A stretch of 64,000 nt of DNA from Liolophura sinensis (taxonomy: Eukaryota; Mollusca; Polyplacophora; Chitonida; Chitonidae). The stretch is taken from positions 14,937,608 through 15,001,607 of the forward strand of contig NC_088299.1 of the NCBI RefSeq assembly GCF_032854445.1. The letters are read 5' to 3'. The notes beneath the pieces were generated by a model that saw nothing but the letters and a program-made list of their open reading frames with translations, ran no database searches and was not told where the DNA came from. The translations under genes and the position numbers were made by a program. Of the stretch, positions 26,721-40,400 are shown in pieces (position 1 is the first letter of the stretch; every line of letters starts with the position of its first letter).

Positions 26721-28565
26721 GTCCGAGGGAACACATCCCTAGGCTGTAAGTCAGAATAAACCATACCTGCAGGTGTATTACAGTACCCCCATGGGAACAT
26801 CTACTCAGTGCAGTTTGTCCAGTGACACTCAAGCACCGCACAATGGATGTGTCGAGCCAGAATAAACTTGGATTTCTTAAATCATTAATTAGCCTTAAAC
26901 TCTGGTAGTGTTATCTTGTATACATTTTATTGCCAGATGGAAGACAGATGTTGGATAATTAAAATTTGAATACATGTACATGCCCATGTGGAATCCGGCT
27001 GATCATATGCAGGTTTTTTATTTTTTTATTTTCATGTAGTAAGTTGCATTTAATTTCTTTTTTTTTTTGGCATGTAATTAACGAGTTCTGTAACAAGGGA
27101 AATGTGTGTACTTTTCATGCAAATTGCAGATGAAAGATGTGTGTACATTTCACTATTAGGATTTGAATTAAACACCGATCATATAAACATAGATATATGT
27201 ACATGCATGTACATGCAAGTATGTCAGCACATAGCCTGTGAATGAGCTCGTAAAAAATGAGTTGCTATGCGACCACGAAAAATACATGCAAATAGCACCC
27301 TAATTATTTCACATTAATCACAGGAATATTCAGACTACACAATATTTTCTGTTCTGATGCGTCAGAGATTTGCAAGGATGCGATTGAACTGCGATTTTGA
27401 TTACATGTATGTCACCTTGATTTCAAAAATGAGTTCATGCAAACTTTCAAATGATTTCTTTTCAAGCTGTCTTGTTTTCTGTTGATCCTGGGTAAACTTT
27501 GCTGATCTGAGGAGACCGTGCATTCAGATGAAGCTCACCTTCTCAGGTTGAGGACCAGTGTACAGGTGCAGGAGAACAGCTTGTAAACGTCAGAAGCTAC
27601 ATAACATGTGCATGCATTTACATAGGAGTACTGTTACAGTATCTTTGTCCAGGAGATCTATATACAGGGACGTATGTATGTTGGGCTGTCACATACACAG
27701 ACTGTTGTTCAAAATTCAAGAAGAATTTCTTTACCTAATTAAGCCATTTGACATGATCCAGACTCGTCAATTTTTTATGATTTTTTTTGTATTATTATTT
27801 TTACACCTGGCCTGTACTGTGATGTTAGTTTTTAAGTACATGTATGGATGGTGGGACCGGAGGGGAGTGATTTAAGAATCTGACTAAAATGTCTTAATGA
27901 CATCTGGTGTTCAGATTGTAGCAGGGTGCGGTAAACGATCGACTGGCGCATGTATTATTGTTTGACGGCTATTTTCAGCTTGTCAACTAAATATAGACCC
28001 CTCATTCTCATTTGGCATGCTAATGAGATGCCAATTACATGATATTCCAATGGCACTCGTTGAATTCATGATATTTTTCTGTCTTACTTGTTATGCTCTT
28101 TGTATCTACGCTGACGAACTCAACACTATACATATATTATGTATGAATATGATTCATCATTCATTGAGGATCATTTTTAATATACACTGTACATGTTTAT
28201 TGTGGACTTCAGGCTCTTCACCAGAAATATCAGTCATAATCTAAGGCTGCATACAATGTTTTTGCGTGGTCTATTTCATGGGTGACACAACATTTTGTTT
28301 TTTCCAACATTTGAACTTGTGTAAAAGTTAAAATTTTATTTTGCCAGCGTTTTTGTAAGCTTCACAATGTGTACGTCTCCACTGCTGATTGTAAATTTGA
28401 AGATGTTTTTCAGATTATTGTGACTGTAAACATACAGTTACACTTCAGACATTTAAAAAAGAACTGAACAGAAATGAAATGCTAATGAAATATGTGTATT
28501 GTGTACGTGTTTGAATGCAGTGTTGGGGCTGTGTTGCAACTAATTGAGTGCATGAACATGTGTAT

Positions 28566-28591
28566 GTATATATATATATATATATATATAT
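28566..28591. repeat. (AT)n microsatellite
   Basis: Uninterrupted AT dinucleotides, about 13 units. Confidence 0.95.
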
Positions 28592-28763
28592 GTACATGTA
28601 TGGATGTGCCAGCTTCCTTGATCCTTATCACGTTGTCAAAGGTGGACTGTAGCAGATGTGGGTGATGTTTAATTGATGGAGTAACATACACCAGGCTCCG
28701 ACCGGCATGCACAGGCCGGGCCTCGTACACCTTCATATCCTCTAACGGACAAGAGATGGGCTG

Positions 28764-28877
28764 CATTCATATTCATGAGCTAATGGCGTATTACTTCTGG
28801 CTTCCTTTGTAGCTGGACGGTCTGTAGATGCTAGCAGCCTGGGGTAAGCGCTAGGAGGTACACTCATGAATATGCAT
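28764..28877. promoter_or_regulatory. Inverted pair of POU/octamer-like motifs
   Basis: ATTCATATTCATGAG at 28765-28779 and CTCATGAATATGCAT at 28863-28877 are inverted copies (14 of 15). ATGAATATGCAT resembles a palindromic POU-dimer site. The flanks include homeodomain-type CTAATGG and CATTAATT. Candidate enhancer; inferred. Confidence 0.3.
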
Positions 28878-31800
28878 CGGGCTGCTCCTTCATTAATTCT
28901 GGCAAAGGTGCTTGAATTGCAACTAGTGTTAAGTAATGGACACTTGAACAGGAGAAGAGTGACCAGAAAACTGGATGAAAGGAGCCCAATCTCAGCAGAT
29001 TCTCTATGTAATCTGCATGTCCTCTACATGTTCTCTACATGCAGCTGACAGAGCTGGTACCTGCCAGTCGTTACTGGGTGTTTTCTCTGGACAACGATAT
29101 GTCTTACATGTAATTAGTGGTTTATAGTATGAATATGTCGCAATTTTACAGTTTTCACACTGGCATGAGTTTAAAGACTAAATTATAAAATTAATTAGTT
29201 TAATCTCCACACATTGATCGGTTATGGGTGGCATTAATTGCATGTATGTTTCAAAAACTGATATCTTTGGGTTGAGATGTTGTGTGTGTGTTTGGGCAGG
29301 GGTGGGGGTGATGAGGTGAGTAGGAAAACCTGTGGATTGGGGAGGGGGGGAGGTGAGGTGGTAAGGAATGAGCAGCAAGCTATAGCTGCCAGGGTGTCTG
29401 AATCAACTTTAAATATCTCTTTCAAAGTAACTGTAGAGTAATTGTGGAGGATATCCTTTAAATTTCTTTCCACCGCATGACCTGACTCTATCAGAGACAA
29501 TTTTGATTAGTGGCAATTCTTTTGTTTCATTCTGTCAGATGAAATATATTTATCTCAAAAAAAAATGCACATGAGGAGAACAACAAATATATAAAAATAC
29601 ATAAATTCCTATGAAAATTTCAATAAAATTGATAAAGTACTCGATATTAAGCGAGGGAAAATGTAATTGTGGACAAAGTTGTATGTTGGCTCATGCACAG
29701 ATTTCGTCAAGCCATGGGGTAAGCAGCATGTCTGGTAGATTTTCCCCGGTGTAGAGTTAGCATTCATGCCAAAACCTGCCTCTGGGGGTATAGTGAGAAT
29801 AAGTCTCTGCATGGGTACCCCAGCAAACCATCAACAGGTTCAGGAGGTGGGAGCGAGGGGAAAGGGGGAGGGACAAAAAAGAGACCTGGGGGTTGGGGTA
29901 GGTGTTGGTTGGGGAGGTAGTGCAGAGTTGCAGTTTGACAATTAGGTTACATCTAGTGATAATGACTGGAGTGGTGTATACAGTCTCTGCTGACCTGGGT
30001 GGTATTACTGGTCATAGGCTGGTCAATGGATGGTCAATGGCTGACACCTCTCAACACCCATTGTCCAGCCTGGCTGAGAAAATGAAAGTTCTGTTGTTAC
30101 TCACTGATGTTGCAGACAGGCTGGAGCATGTTATTTGTCCATTCAGGCTTATCATGTCTGCTTGACTGAGCATACCAATTGTGTCTGTTCAGCCTGTTTT
30201 TTGTTGTACCGTTACCTCTCCATTGATTTGATCGGGAGTTCTTTTTGATCTGTTTTACATTTGTATGTCTAATGAAAGCAATTTTTGGGGTGTTTTAGAG
30301 ATGATGTCTGAGGAAAAGTACAGTGTATAAATGTATTTATGGACAACTTTGTCTTTGATTTTCCCATTAGATTTATGAAACATTATAAAGACAGAAGGAA
30401 CAACAAGTATATATACATGTGTACTTGAATAACAATTTTGGAAAAAAAGATAATTCAACTTAAAATGTTATAAATTAATAACATTTTGTTTTGCAACCAT
30501 TTATATACATTGTATATGTTTGTACACCAGCATGTAATACTGGTAGTCAGCAGTCCATAGTGTTTTTGGTAAGAGGCCAGGAAAGTCATGGGATGGCCGG
30601 TTGTTACGGTCAGCTGGGCATAGGTATAGCTGGATGTGGTGGGAGAGGCAGTGGTCAAGACTGGACCTGTTGATGACCACTGGGGGGTAAGGGAAGCAGT
30701 GGGGGAGGAGAGTACAATAGGGCCAGCTTATTACAGTAAAGCATTAAGTGAGTGCACTGCTACATTGCATAGGTGTATTGTGATAGAAAGAGGCAGTGTG
30801 TATGGAGCGGGTTAGTGATGGAATCTGTGTAGTCTGTCATACCTGACATCAACAGCCCAGAGGCATGATGCCAAGTACAGCAGGTAAGGACTAGCCAGGT
30901 AAGACTGGCAGGGCTGTGGGAGGGAGAGGAGAAGGTTGGGGAGACAGACTTGGGGTCAGACACTGGCCAGCTTTCTCTCTGAGGCACAGACATTCTGCTT
31001 GGGTGTAGCGGCAGGAGCAAGCTGAAGCTGAATGCCCAGGGCAATTGAGTAGTAACTTGGTGCATGGCTCCCCTGGAGGACTGAAGCCACTGTATCTGGG
31101 CTGGGGTAGGGTTGCTAAGAGCACGCTGGACAACAAAAGGAAAACCAGTATTGGTATGCAGCCAACTCAGGGGTAGGTCAAATAGATGAGCAAAAGGCTG
31201 AGTTCTGACATGTTTGTCTTTTTACCTGTGGAGTGAGGGAGTGTGGGGGAGGGGGAGGGGTGGAGGAGAGAGAGGAAGGGAGGGAGGGACAGGCCTTCAC
31301 AGGCAAGGCTGGCATGACTGATTGATGGTCTAGTGCAACAGGTAGGAGAAAGGGGGAATGGGGATTAGGGGTGGGGCTATCAGGTGTGCTGATGGAGAAC
31401 CTTGGAGTTTTAAAGCTGGCTCAGTCCTGGTATCAGGACCATTTGATCACCAGTCCCAGGTAGAGGTGTATTTTGTCTACACACCTTAGAGTCATGATGG
31501 TGTTTACATAAGCCTGGCAGTTATTGGTGCCAACTCTGGGATACACACTCGCACACTGCTACCTGAGCATTGTACTTCAATAGTTAATATTAATGATTTC
31601 ATCACTGAGGGCTCCCTACTTCATTATTCATACCTGGGGCACTTTAGTTTTATCTGGATGCTTTACCTGGTTGCTTGATTGTCTTTCTCACCTGTCAGTG
31701 GGCAGTTGTTGACCACTGCAGGCCCAGGTAATTTCCTGAGTGCTATAATAAGCTGTCCCAGCCGGCTGTTTTGACCACTGGGAGGGATGGTCAGTTGTTT

Positions 31801-34346
31801 ATGTCTCACTGCTTGCCCCACACTCACCTAGGGGACATTAGTCAGTTACTTGCCTCTTACCTGCTCAGGAAGGATTCATTCTGTTCTGTCTCGCTGGACT
31901 ATGTGTGGTAGGTGTCATTTGGTCTTCATGTTTTGGGTTATACAATTTCAGTACTTACTATAAGTAATGGTAACAGATATAATTTAGTTTGAATGATGAT
32001 AGGGAAGTTTTGCAGTAATAGCTCTTTAATATTACAATGGTATGGTAGGGAAGGTTGTTGGTATGTCCCTGTTTATGATCAGCTACTTTGTGAAAGGATT
32101 ATGAACATTTCTTATTCACCCATTCTGCAGTTATCCGTAGATGAAATTTAAATGCATCGATTGCTGTCAATTTTGACATTCTGTGTACATGTATAGTTCT
32201 GTTTTATGGAGTACCTCTTTTTATATTCCATTCCAAATTGGACTGGTTTTCAAGAGACAGTATTATACCTGTAAACTTAATAATACATAAACAATCAATT
32301 TCGCATTGTTTTCAAAACTTATCATTTCACGGTTTATCAAAACTTGTTGCGTAGTTTTTATCATTGACTACATGTATCAGGGCATTTGTATTTTTAAGTA
32401 AATGGTGAAAGAAAGACAATGTCAGTGTCCCTGTGTTGTTCAGTTAATGACACATTTATTTGCCTGTGGTAAAAGGTACATGGTGTAAGTAATTTGGACT
32501 TCATTTTTCTGATAACGGGTTATCTGAATACGTTATGAACATGTAGTTTGGACAGGATGTTTGACCTCTATACTGGAGGTCACATGTAATATACATCACT
32601 GTATGCAAATATCCACTTTTCATCTTTGAATCGATGTAGCATATTAGATGTGTTAAGGCTCTGCTGTTGCTCATGGGCATGTCATTTAATTTAACATAGA
32701 CATGTATTGCACATGGTTACATGTAGGTGTAACGAATGCGCAAGGGAAGTGAATTGCATTGGCTAGCTGTAACATGCATCTGTTGATTAGATATGTGAAT
32801 GTACAGGCATCATCAGGACTGGACCCAAGCTATAGGTGTGATCTCCACAGTTCCCAGTGCATCTGTACTTACAAATATTTAAGCTGGAAAAATCTGAAGA
32901 TATCAAAACCTTGGATTTTATTATTTTTTTAACCAAAAAGTTAACATAGAGCTTAATTTGATACAACTACATCCATATAAAAAGGAAAAGAAAAAAAAAA
33001 GAAAAAACTAACCATTAAGACTAATAAGATTTGAAAAAGAAAAAAAGGAAAACGTGAAACCCAAAATAGTGTTTTTAAGCATGCTTTCTTTTGTAATTTG
33101 AAACCATTTCATCTTTAGTACTGGTACATATATTACTAAAGTGAATTGTATTTGATACTTAGCTAAATTACATGTTGATTAGGAGGAGTGCAATACTTTC
33201 CAATCTTATTGTTATGATTATGGATTGTAGTCATTTAGAGCTGCCGCACACTTTCCTGAATGTTGCTGAATGTATGTCTGGCTTTCTTCCAAGCTGTGGC
33301 CAGGGTGGGGCCATCCTCAGACAAGAGGGTGGGGCAGGATGGGGGGGGGGTCTGTCACAGACATCACCTCTACAGGGGAGCCTGGCATATCTTGGTGTGA
33401 AGTGTAAAGATCTTACTGTACAGGTGCAGTTATTTTAAAATAAGGAAACTAATAATGTGGGCCCGTGTAATGTAGATAAATTGTAACTGTTTTGGAGTGG
33501 AAAATGAAATGGATCGAGAGCCCATGAGTAGGTGAGAAGAGATTTCATTAGAGAATACACTTGGGCTATAATCTACATGAATAGTTTTAATATTTCCTCT
33601 GTACTGTCAAATTGTTCATGAAAACTCGTGCAGATTATGCCGATAACACTTGAAAAAAATCATTTTCAAAGGTTGCTGTGGAAGAAATTCAGCAGGTCTG
33701 CTGATGACATTTCTTTTGAGTATCATATTCATAAGAGCAAGAGGTCATACATAAGATGAAGCTAAATGATTGAAATCTTGATTTCAGTTACTCTTCCAGA
33801 AAGAGTTTCACATCTCAAAGCTTTTTTTTTTTTTTGGTTTGAATTCACATTGTTTTCACCTTAAGCTGCCCCCTTGTGTGAGCACAGATAATGTTGGTGA
33901 TTGTATCAGAACAGGTATGACATTCCTGTAAATCTACGATGTGGCATTCATGATATTGTGGTTAAAATTCGTCATGTCATGTGTGGACACTGGAATAATG
34001 AATTACGAGTCCTAATGGCTTTGACCGTAGAAAGTCTCTGTTTGGAACTGGTCAGTTCGACTGAACCACTTCCAACATCATACAAGTACTTGTAGGTCAG
34101 GCTTTGAAGGAGGATGAGAATCTTTCCTGTCAAACACTTGTACTTGACATAACCTAGGTGTGGTCACATGAACACTAATTGAATAAATGAATTAAGAAAT
34201 AAATACATGTGCATCATTGGCGTTAAACTTGGCGATATGTCAAGTTACCCCTCTGAAGAAACCTAACATTGCGAAATTTTAAATTTGATCGTCACTCTGT
34301 CAGAAGTTTTTCCGTGGATGTAATTTGGATTGCTTGTGTTACACAG

Positions 34347-34441
34347 TTGATGAAGAGAGGGCAGGCCAAGAGAGTGGAGTCAAGGGGGACAACTCTGAAC
34401 AAGTGCCAATGAAGGTGGATAACACATCACAAGAGAATGGG
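34347..34441 (+). CDS. RREB1: RREB1 coding exon 1 of those found (partial gene start)
   Basis: Acceptor TTACACAG before 34347 and donor GTAAGTTT at 34442. The frame reads [18 protein letters not shown] and onward with no stop. The exon enters in phase 1 (two bases complete a split codon) and leaves in phase 0, joining exon 2 cleanly. It is acidic and low in complexity, with no zinc finger. Because it begins in mid-codon there must be an earlier coding exon. Support is splice consensus plus frame only. Confidence 0.7.
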
Positions 34442-37400
34442 GTAAGTTTAAGTTTTCCCTCATTAGTTCAAAAACAGGCAGTAACATTCACACTAATTAA
34501 TTAATTTTTTGGCGTGTGTGAAGTGTTTTTTCTTTTACATGTATGTTAGATAAGAATTTGTACTCATTTGTGAAACGAAGCAATTTAAGCGGAAAACATG
34601 AAAGTGCCCATACAAGTGTTTTATAATTTCTGTGATCATGCCACAGCTCTACTCAGAAGTTTAACATCATAGGTGATGTAACTTGTAATAAGTGAAGTGA
34701 TCAGTTTAAAATGTTTACTCCATATTTGTACAAGAAGTACTGGTATGTGAACATACAGTTTAAATATTTGTGGCATAAATGTTTTGTTAATTTTCATAAT
34801 TTTGTCACTTTGTGTTAACTGGATCTCGATTTATACTGTTTGAAATATTGAATTGTTTTTCCATGTGATGAGTGGACAGAACGCTAATCCAGGACCTGTT
34901 GGAATAACGCATGCTGTTATTTTTGTCATTTACAGCTTTACAACGATGATTATGAAGATGATGAGAGACCACTGGTCATCGACACTTCTGTAGGCAATGG
35001 CATGGATGATGACCCCACTCCTGAGGAGGCAGCTGATAATGGGGACAACGAAAATGCACACAGTATTAATCTGAACCACAACGAATCTGAACAGACGTCA
35101 AAGGAGACCAGTATGGTCAACACCCTAAACTCAAACGAACAGTCTGCTCCTGTGACTTACCAGGAGAACCACCGGTCACCATGCTGGAGTACGGTGCCCT
35201 CGTCTCCTGGTACTGGCAACACCCCACCAACCTGTAGCTCTCCGTCCAGTGTAAAGCCAGCACCCGGGAGACGGGCCAAGAAACCTGGGGTAGGCCTGAT
35301 TCACTGTTCCACTACATATCTGTATTTTTTGATGGGTGTTTAATTCTTAATCTTAATAGGATATATCAAAATGTCTTTTTCATCTCTTATTTTGAATTTT
35401 GTGAAAATCTTTTTGAAAGAAAGTTTTATAAGTTAATATAAGTATTATTTGTAATGTTTAAAATATAGTGCGTACATTTACTTGGCTGAGGTTGTCAGAG
35501 TGCAGTTTCACAACTTAAATCAAGGATAAGACTTTCATGTGAAAGAAATTGTGAAGTTTGCTAAGTGAATATTTCTACACTCAGTCAAGTATACAAATTA
35601 ATGTAACTATTTGATTTTAGGGGCCTCCGTGGCTTAGTTGGTTAGCGTGCTGGCGCAGCGTGATGACCTAGGAGCCTCTCACCAATGTGATCGCTGCGAG
35701 TTCAAGTCCAACTCATGCTGGTTTCCTCTCCAACCATAAGTGGGAAGGTCTTCCAGCAACCTGCGGATGGTTGTGGGTTTCCTCCAGGCTCTGCCCGGTT
35801 TCCTCTCATCACAACGCCGCCGATGTATAAGTGAAATATTCTTGAGTACGGCGTAAAACACCAATCAGATAAATAAATAAATAATTAAATTCGGTTTGAC
35901 CAGGTGCTCAACACTTCACCCGGCTCCCAAAACTGTGAGAGGAAGTTTGACTGCCCTGTGTGTCCTCTGACATTTGGCTCATCTCATGAGCTCACAAAAC
36001 ACATCCGTTCCCACAACTCAGTGGTGACTGGCACGACCAACAACAACACGTGCACTATATGTGGGAAAGTGCTTAGTTCTCAGAGCTCACTTGACAGACA
36101 TATGCTGGTCCATTCAGGTAAGTGACTACGGTTTTGTTTAAATTTTAAATCATACTTAGCAGATAATTTCACAGATATGTTATTAACTGAAAAAGTGGAT
36201 GTCTTGTTTTATTGTTTTATGTTTTTGTGTGATCTTTTCAATTTATGGATATGAGAGATAAATTTTTTTTTTTTGGTAAGGTTTGATGTATTTTTTCATT
36301 ATACGTGTATGTCATATTTTACACAGGAGAGAGGCCTTTTAAGTGTAAAGTATGCAAAATGGCGTTCACGACCAATGGGAATATGCACCGACATATGCGT
36401 ATCCATGGCAAAGATGGGGAGCTGGCGTCCAATGAAATACGCATTGGGTCTGGACGTAAAGCCCGCGCTAACAAGAACACTCCGTCTAAAGGAGAACTGA
36501 ACGTGCCCAGCATGGTGGGCCTCCACACGCTTCTTCCCTTCTCGCAGATGAACTCAAGAACCTATGTGGATAGATGTCAAGTCACGAGGAAGGAGGCGCC
36601 CTCTGGTGGTCACAGAGAGAAAAGACAGTTGGAAGATTCGGAGGAGACAGGCCATGAGAGTAAACGGAGACTGTCCTATAACTCCGACCTACGTATGGGC
36701 TCTCCTTCTTCCAGTCAGTCCATGGATGACTTGGTGTGTCAGGAGAGTCTTCAGCAAGATTCTGACAAAATGGTGAGTGACAAAATGACATGGTAGCTGT
36801 TTCATCCCTGATTGTTATCCTGGTGTAGCATAGGATGGTTCCCCTGTTTTCATCAGTTTTGTCAAACTGTGATTTTGATAAGTGTGAAATATTCTTGAGA
36901 ATAGTGTTAAACAAGAATGAAACTGAAAAATTATGTTCTAGTCTTCAGGAAGAGTGACTTGTAAACTAAAGTGGAGAGGAAATTTCATATTGAGTATTAA
37001 AACTTATTCTAAAATGTTTTGATCTGTCATTTGTGTGTTTAAGGAAGAGGCCTTGAATGCTGATGGTGATCCCTTACATTGCCCTATTTGTGGGAAATCC
37101 TTCCTCTGTAAATACGGCATGCAGAGTCACCTGGAGACCCACACTAGCTACACGCTGCGCTGTCACACCTGTAGTCTGTCATTCCGCACCCAAAATGGAT
37201 TGCAGATGCACAAGCTAATTGTCCACTCTAACAACAATGACAATGCTCAGGCACGTGTCTCACCTGTCAGCAGCACCAATGGGGAGGAGGAAGTGGCTGT
37301 TGGATTTCACGATTTGAATTTTATGGAATTCTCCATCAGCAAGTTCTCATTGGCCGCTAAAGCATTTTGTGAGAAAAGCCCGCGGCAGGCCAGCAGCGCT

Positions 37401-40400
37401 TACCACCACTTTTCCTGTAAAGATTGCACCAAAACATTTCCTTGTAAAGGCGCCTTGAAGCTCCACGAGTGTGGTCATATTCCGGAGAAGATGGCTTCAT
37501 GCCCGATTTGTCAGTGCGACTTTGAAAACGCCCAGAAACTGCATCTTCACATGATTAAACACCTGTCGGATAAAGCCTTAGCAGAGTGTCGAGAAAAGGC
37601 AGACCTGAACAGCTCCATGGGGCAAGATAGTTTTATAAAACATAGTTTTTTAGCCTACTTAGACTTAAAATCAACAGACGATCTATCGGACCAAGGGGAG
37701 GCAATTTCTAACATCGAGAAAATGCAGAATGACGAGTATTTTGCCAAATTAGGGCAAGTGTATTCAGCGAAAATGGCTGAAGAAAAACCAATGAAGCAGT
37801 CAGTGAAAAAGCTTGCAGACTGTCCTAAGAAAAGTGCTGAGTCTTTCTCTGCAGTGTCTGACATGAATGGAGAGCACTCACTGTCCCCCAGTCATTCTCA
37901 GTTCCCACTATCTGGGGCACGTGTTGGGGCCTCTGGATCCCCCATGATGCCAGGGTCCATGAACTACCCTAGCTCCATCCCCGCCCGTAGCCCAATGGTG
38001 GGGCAAATTGTAAGTACCTCTGGCTCCTCCCATGTTAGAATGTTGCCTGGCCTGAGTATGCTGCATGCTGTCTCGCTTGGTGGCCCACCGGATTGCCCTT
38101 CCCCCACGGTCGCATCACCCCTCACGGACGAGGACAGCGGTGGGGGTGGGGGTGAGCTCCTAACGCATGACAAATCCACATCTAAAGGCATGTTTGTCTG
38201 CAAGTACTGTGATAAGAGTTTTACAAATTACAGAGCTTTAAAAGGTGAGTGTTGTGGATGTAATGGCTTGTTGAAGCATTTGTCGAGTTCCTGTGGTTCA
38301 AATTCAGACAGCGTCTTTTCTTTTTTGTCCAAGTTTGAAGTTTCAGTAAAAACTAAGTGGTCATGGCTATGTTTGAATGAGACTGCTTTATGTCTGTTAA
38401 TTTTACCTTTGTAAGTAATGCATCTTAAGTATTCACCATCTAATATGTTTGTTTGAGATTGTGGATAGCATTTGTATTAGCATGTATTGTTTGGTGAAAA
38501 GGAATGTGTTTTATGTACCGCTAATGGCATGTCTGTCTAATTTTGTTAAAGGACTTTTTATCTTGTTTTGTTCATTGGTGTCAAAAATTTATGAAAGCAT
38601 GGTTATAGAAGGCATGGAAATTCATTTGATTGAGTCATGGATGTTTCACTAACAGAATTGGCATGATTTCACTTCAGCATGATTGCATGTGGGAAACGCA
38701 ATTGTTGTCAAAATAATACTTATCAGTAAATGTTACGAGTTAGCTTAACATACGGATTTTATGGCTGATTTGCATAGCATTGCAGGCAACATGTTTACAT
38801 GTTGGTGCCAACCATGTATGATGTGCGACCACTTTTGATGTGCGACCACTTTTGATGTGCGACCATTTGTGGTGTGCCACAATTTACGCTGTGAATCAAG
38901 GTGCGCTGCTAGCGGAAATGTTTCCTGAAGGGTTTGACTTTGACGAGCAGACTTGTATATTATGTATTATATTATATTATTATGTATGTCATGCATAAAT
39001 ATTAGTGAACAGGTTGGTTTTGGTATCTAGCATACATTGTACATGACATACAGGACACAGAGTACTTGGCCCCTCAGTTCTTCATGCAATGTTTCTTGTA
39101 GGTCATACAAGAACCCATCTAGGACTGTCCCCGTACAAATGCAACCTCTGCAGTTACTCCAGCGCCGACAAGAGCACTCTTATACGACACCTGCGAACTC
39201 ACAACGGAGAGCGTCCATTTCAGTGTTTGATATGTGACTTTGCCTTCACCACCAAAGCCAACTGTGAACGACATGTCAGGTAATAGTTTGATATGTGACT
39301 TTGCCTTCACCACCAAAGCCAAGTGTGAATGACGTGTCAGGTAATAGTTTGATATGTGACTATGCCTTCACAACCAAAGCCAACTGTGAACGACATGTCA
39401 GGTAATAAAGCGATCAGTTTTGTTGCTATTTGAGAAAGCCTAATATTTTTAGGATTTTAATGTACTTAGTACAGGAAATGTGTAGAAAATACAGTGATAA
39501 TGCAGAATAATGTCAAGTTAAAGGATAAATGACACTCGTTTGTTTTATTTCTTAATGTGCAAATTATCATGTGTAATAACATATAACAGTACAAGCAAAT
39601 TTTTCAGCTTTCACTTTTGAGGGTGAAAATGGCTTCAGGCTACAGTTTTCTGAAGGCCCCAGCAGTCAGTCTGGAAATTAACTAGCTTGCAGTGGTGACG
39701 TTAAAGATGACCTCTTTTTAAAAAGTACTCTGTAGGGGACAGACCAAATGTGTCTGGCTGAATGGGTGCCGGGGTGTGGGGAACAGATAGAATGAGGGCA
39801 GGTGGTGGCCGCAGAGGGGGTGCTAAGTTGGCTCGAAGAAGCCATGCAGTGTTTGTGTACATGTCACCTTGCCCACACTGTAGCAACACAGTTCAACGGG
39901 CTCGGGGCATTTTGGAGGTGTTCACCAAGTTCCGAGCAAGATAAATGTTGACGTAATTTCTGCCAAAATTCGATCGTTGATGGAAAATATGCAGAATATA
40001 GAGGGATGATTAACAGGTATAAAAATACCCCCAAAGTGAAATTTTTTTAACAAAAATTCTGGGGCATAATTTTTTTTCATTTGGCATAGAAACATAGTCT
40101 TTGTTTGACAATTCCTTTTCATGTATCCTTTAAGCCTGAAATCCCCAATGTTTATTGTCTGCAAATCACTCGGATTTTGTCCAGAAAGTTCTAATTAAGT
40201 CTTAGGTAAATATACAGGCACTGCATGTTAAGTAGCAACCTCACGGCAGACCTAATTACGTATTATGGTAATAAATTGGGGTGCATGTTGCTCACAGTTT
40301 TGTGGAATTGTGAAGTGTTTTGGGAGTAAAAAATTTTCTTGTCTTTTACAGGAAAAAGCATGCAAAAATCAGCAAAGAAGATATTGAAAAATCTATTGGC

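Larger units (their letters stand above)
23897..34346. other. Noncoding stretch upstream of (or 5' intron of) RREB1
   Basis: No supported exon. Contains a G-rich block (25058-25090), a CpG-clustered block (26040-26720), an (AT)n run (28566-28591) and a POU-type inverted motif pair (28764-28877). The acceptor at 34346 shows that an upstream exon is spliced across at least part of this region. Confidence 0.55.

Noticed and set aside
35620-35695. tRNA gene suggested by A and B boxes
   Set aside because: The sequence does not fold into a full cloverleaf with a clear anticodon arm, and it is the head of a dispersed SINE family.
38245-38414. Extension of RREB1 exon 5 past its donor
   Set aside because: It breaks finger 8, which is completed properly by exon 6 after splicing at GTGAGT.
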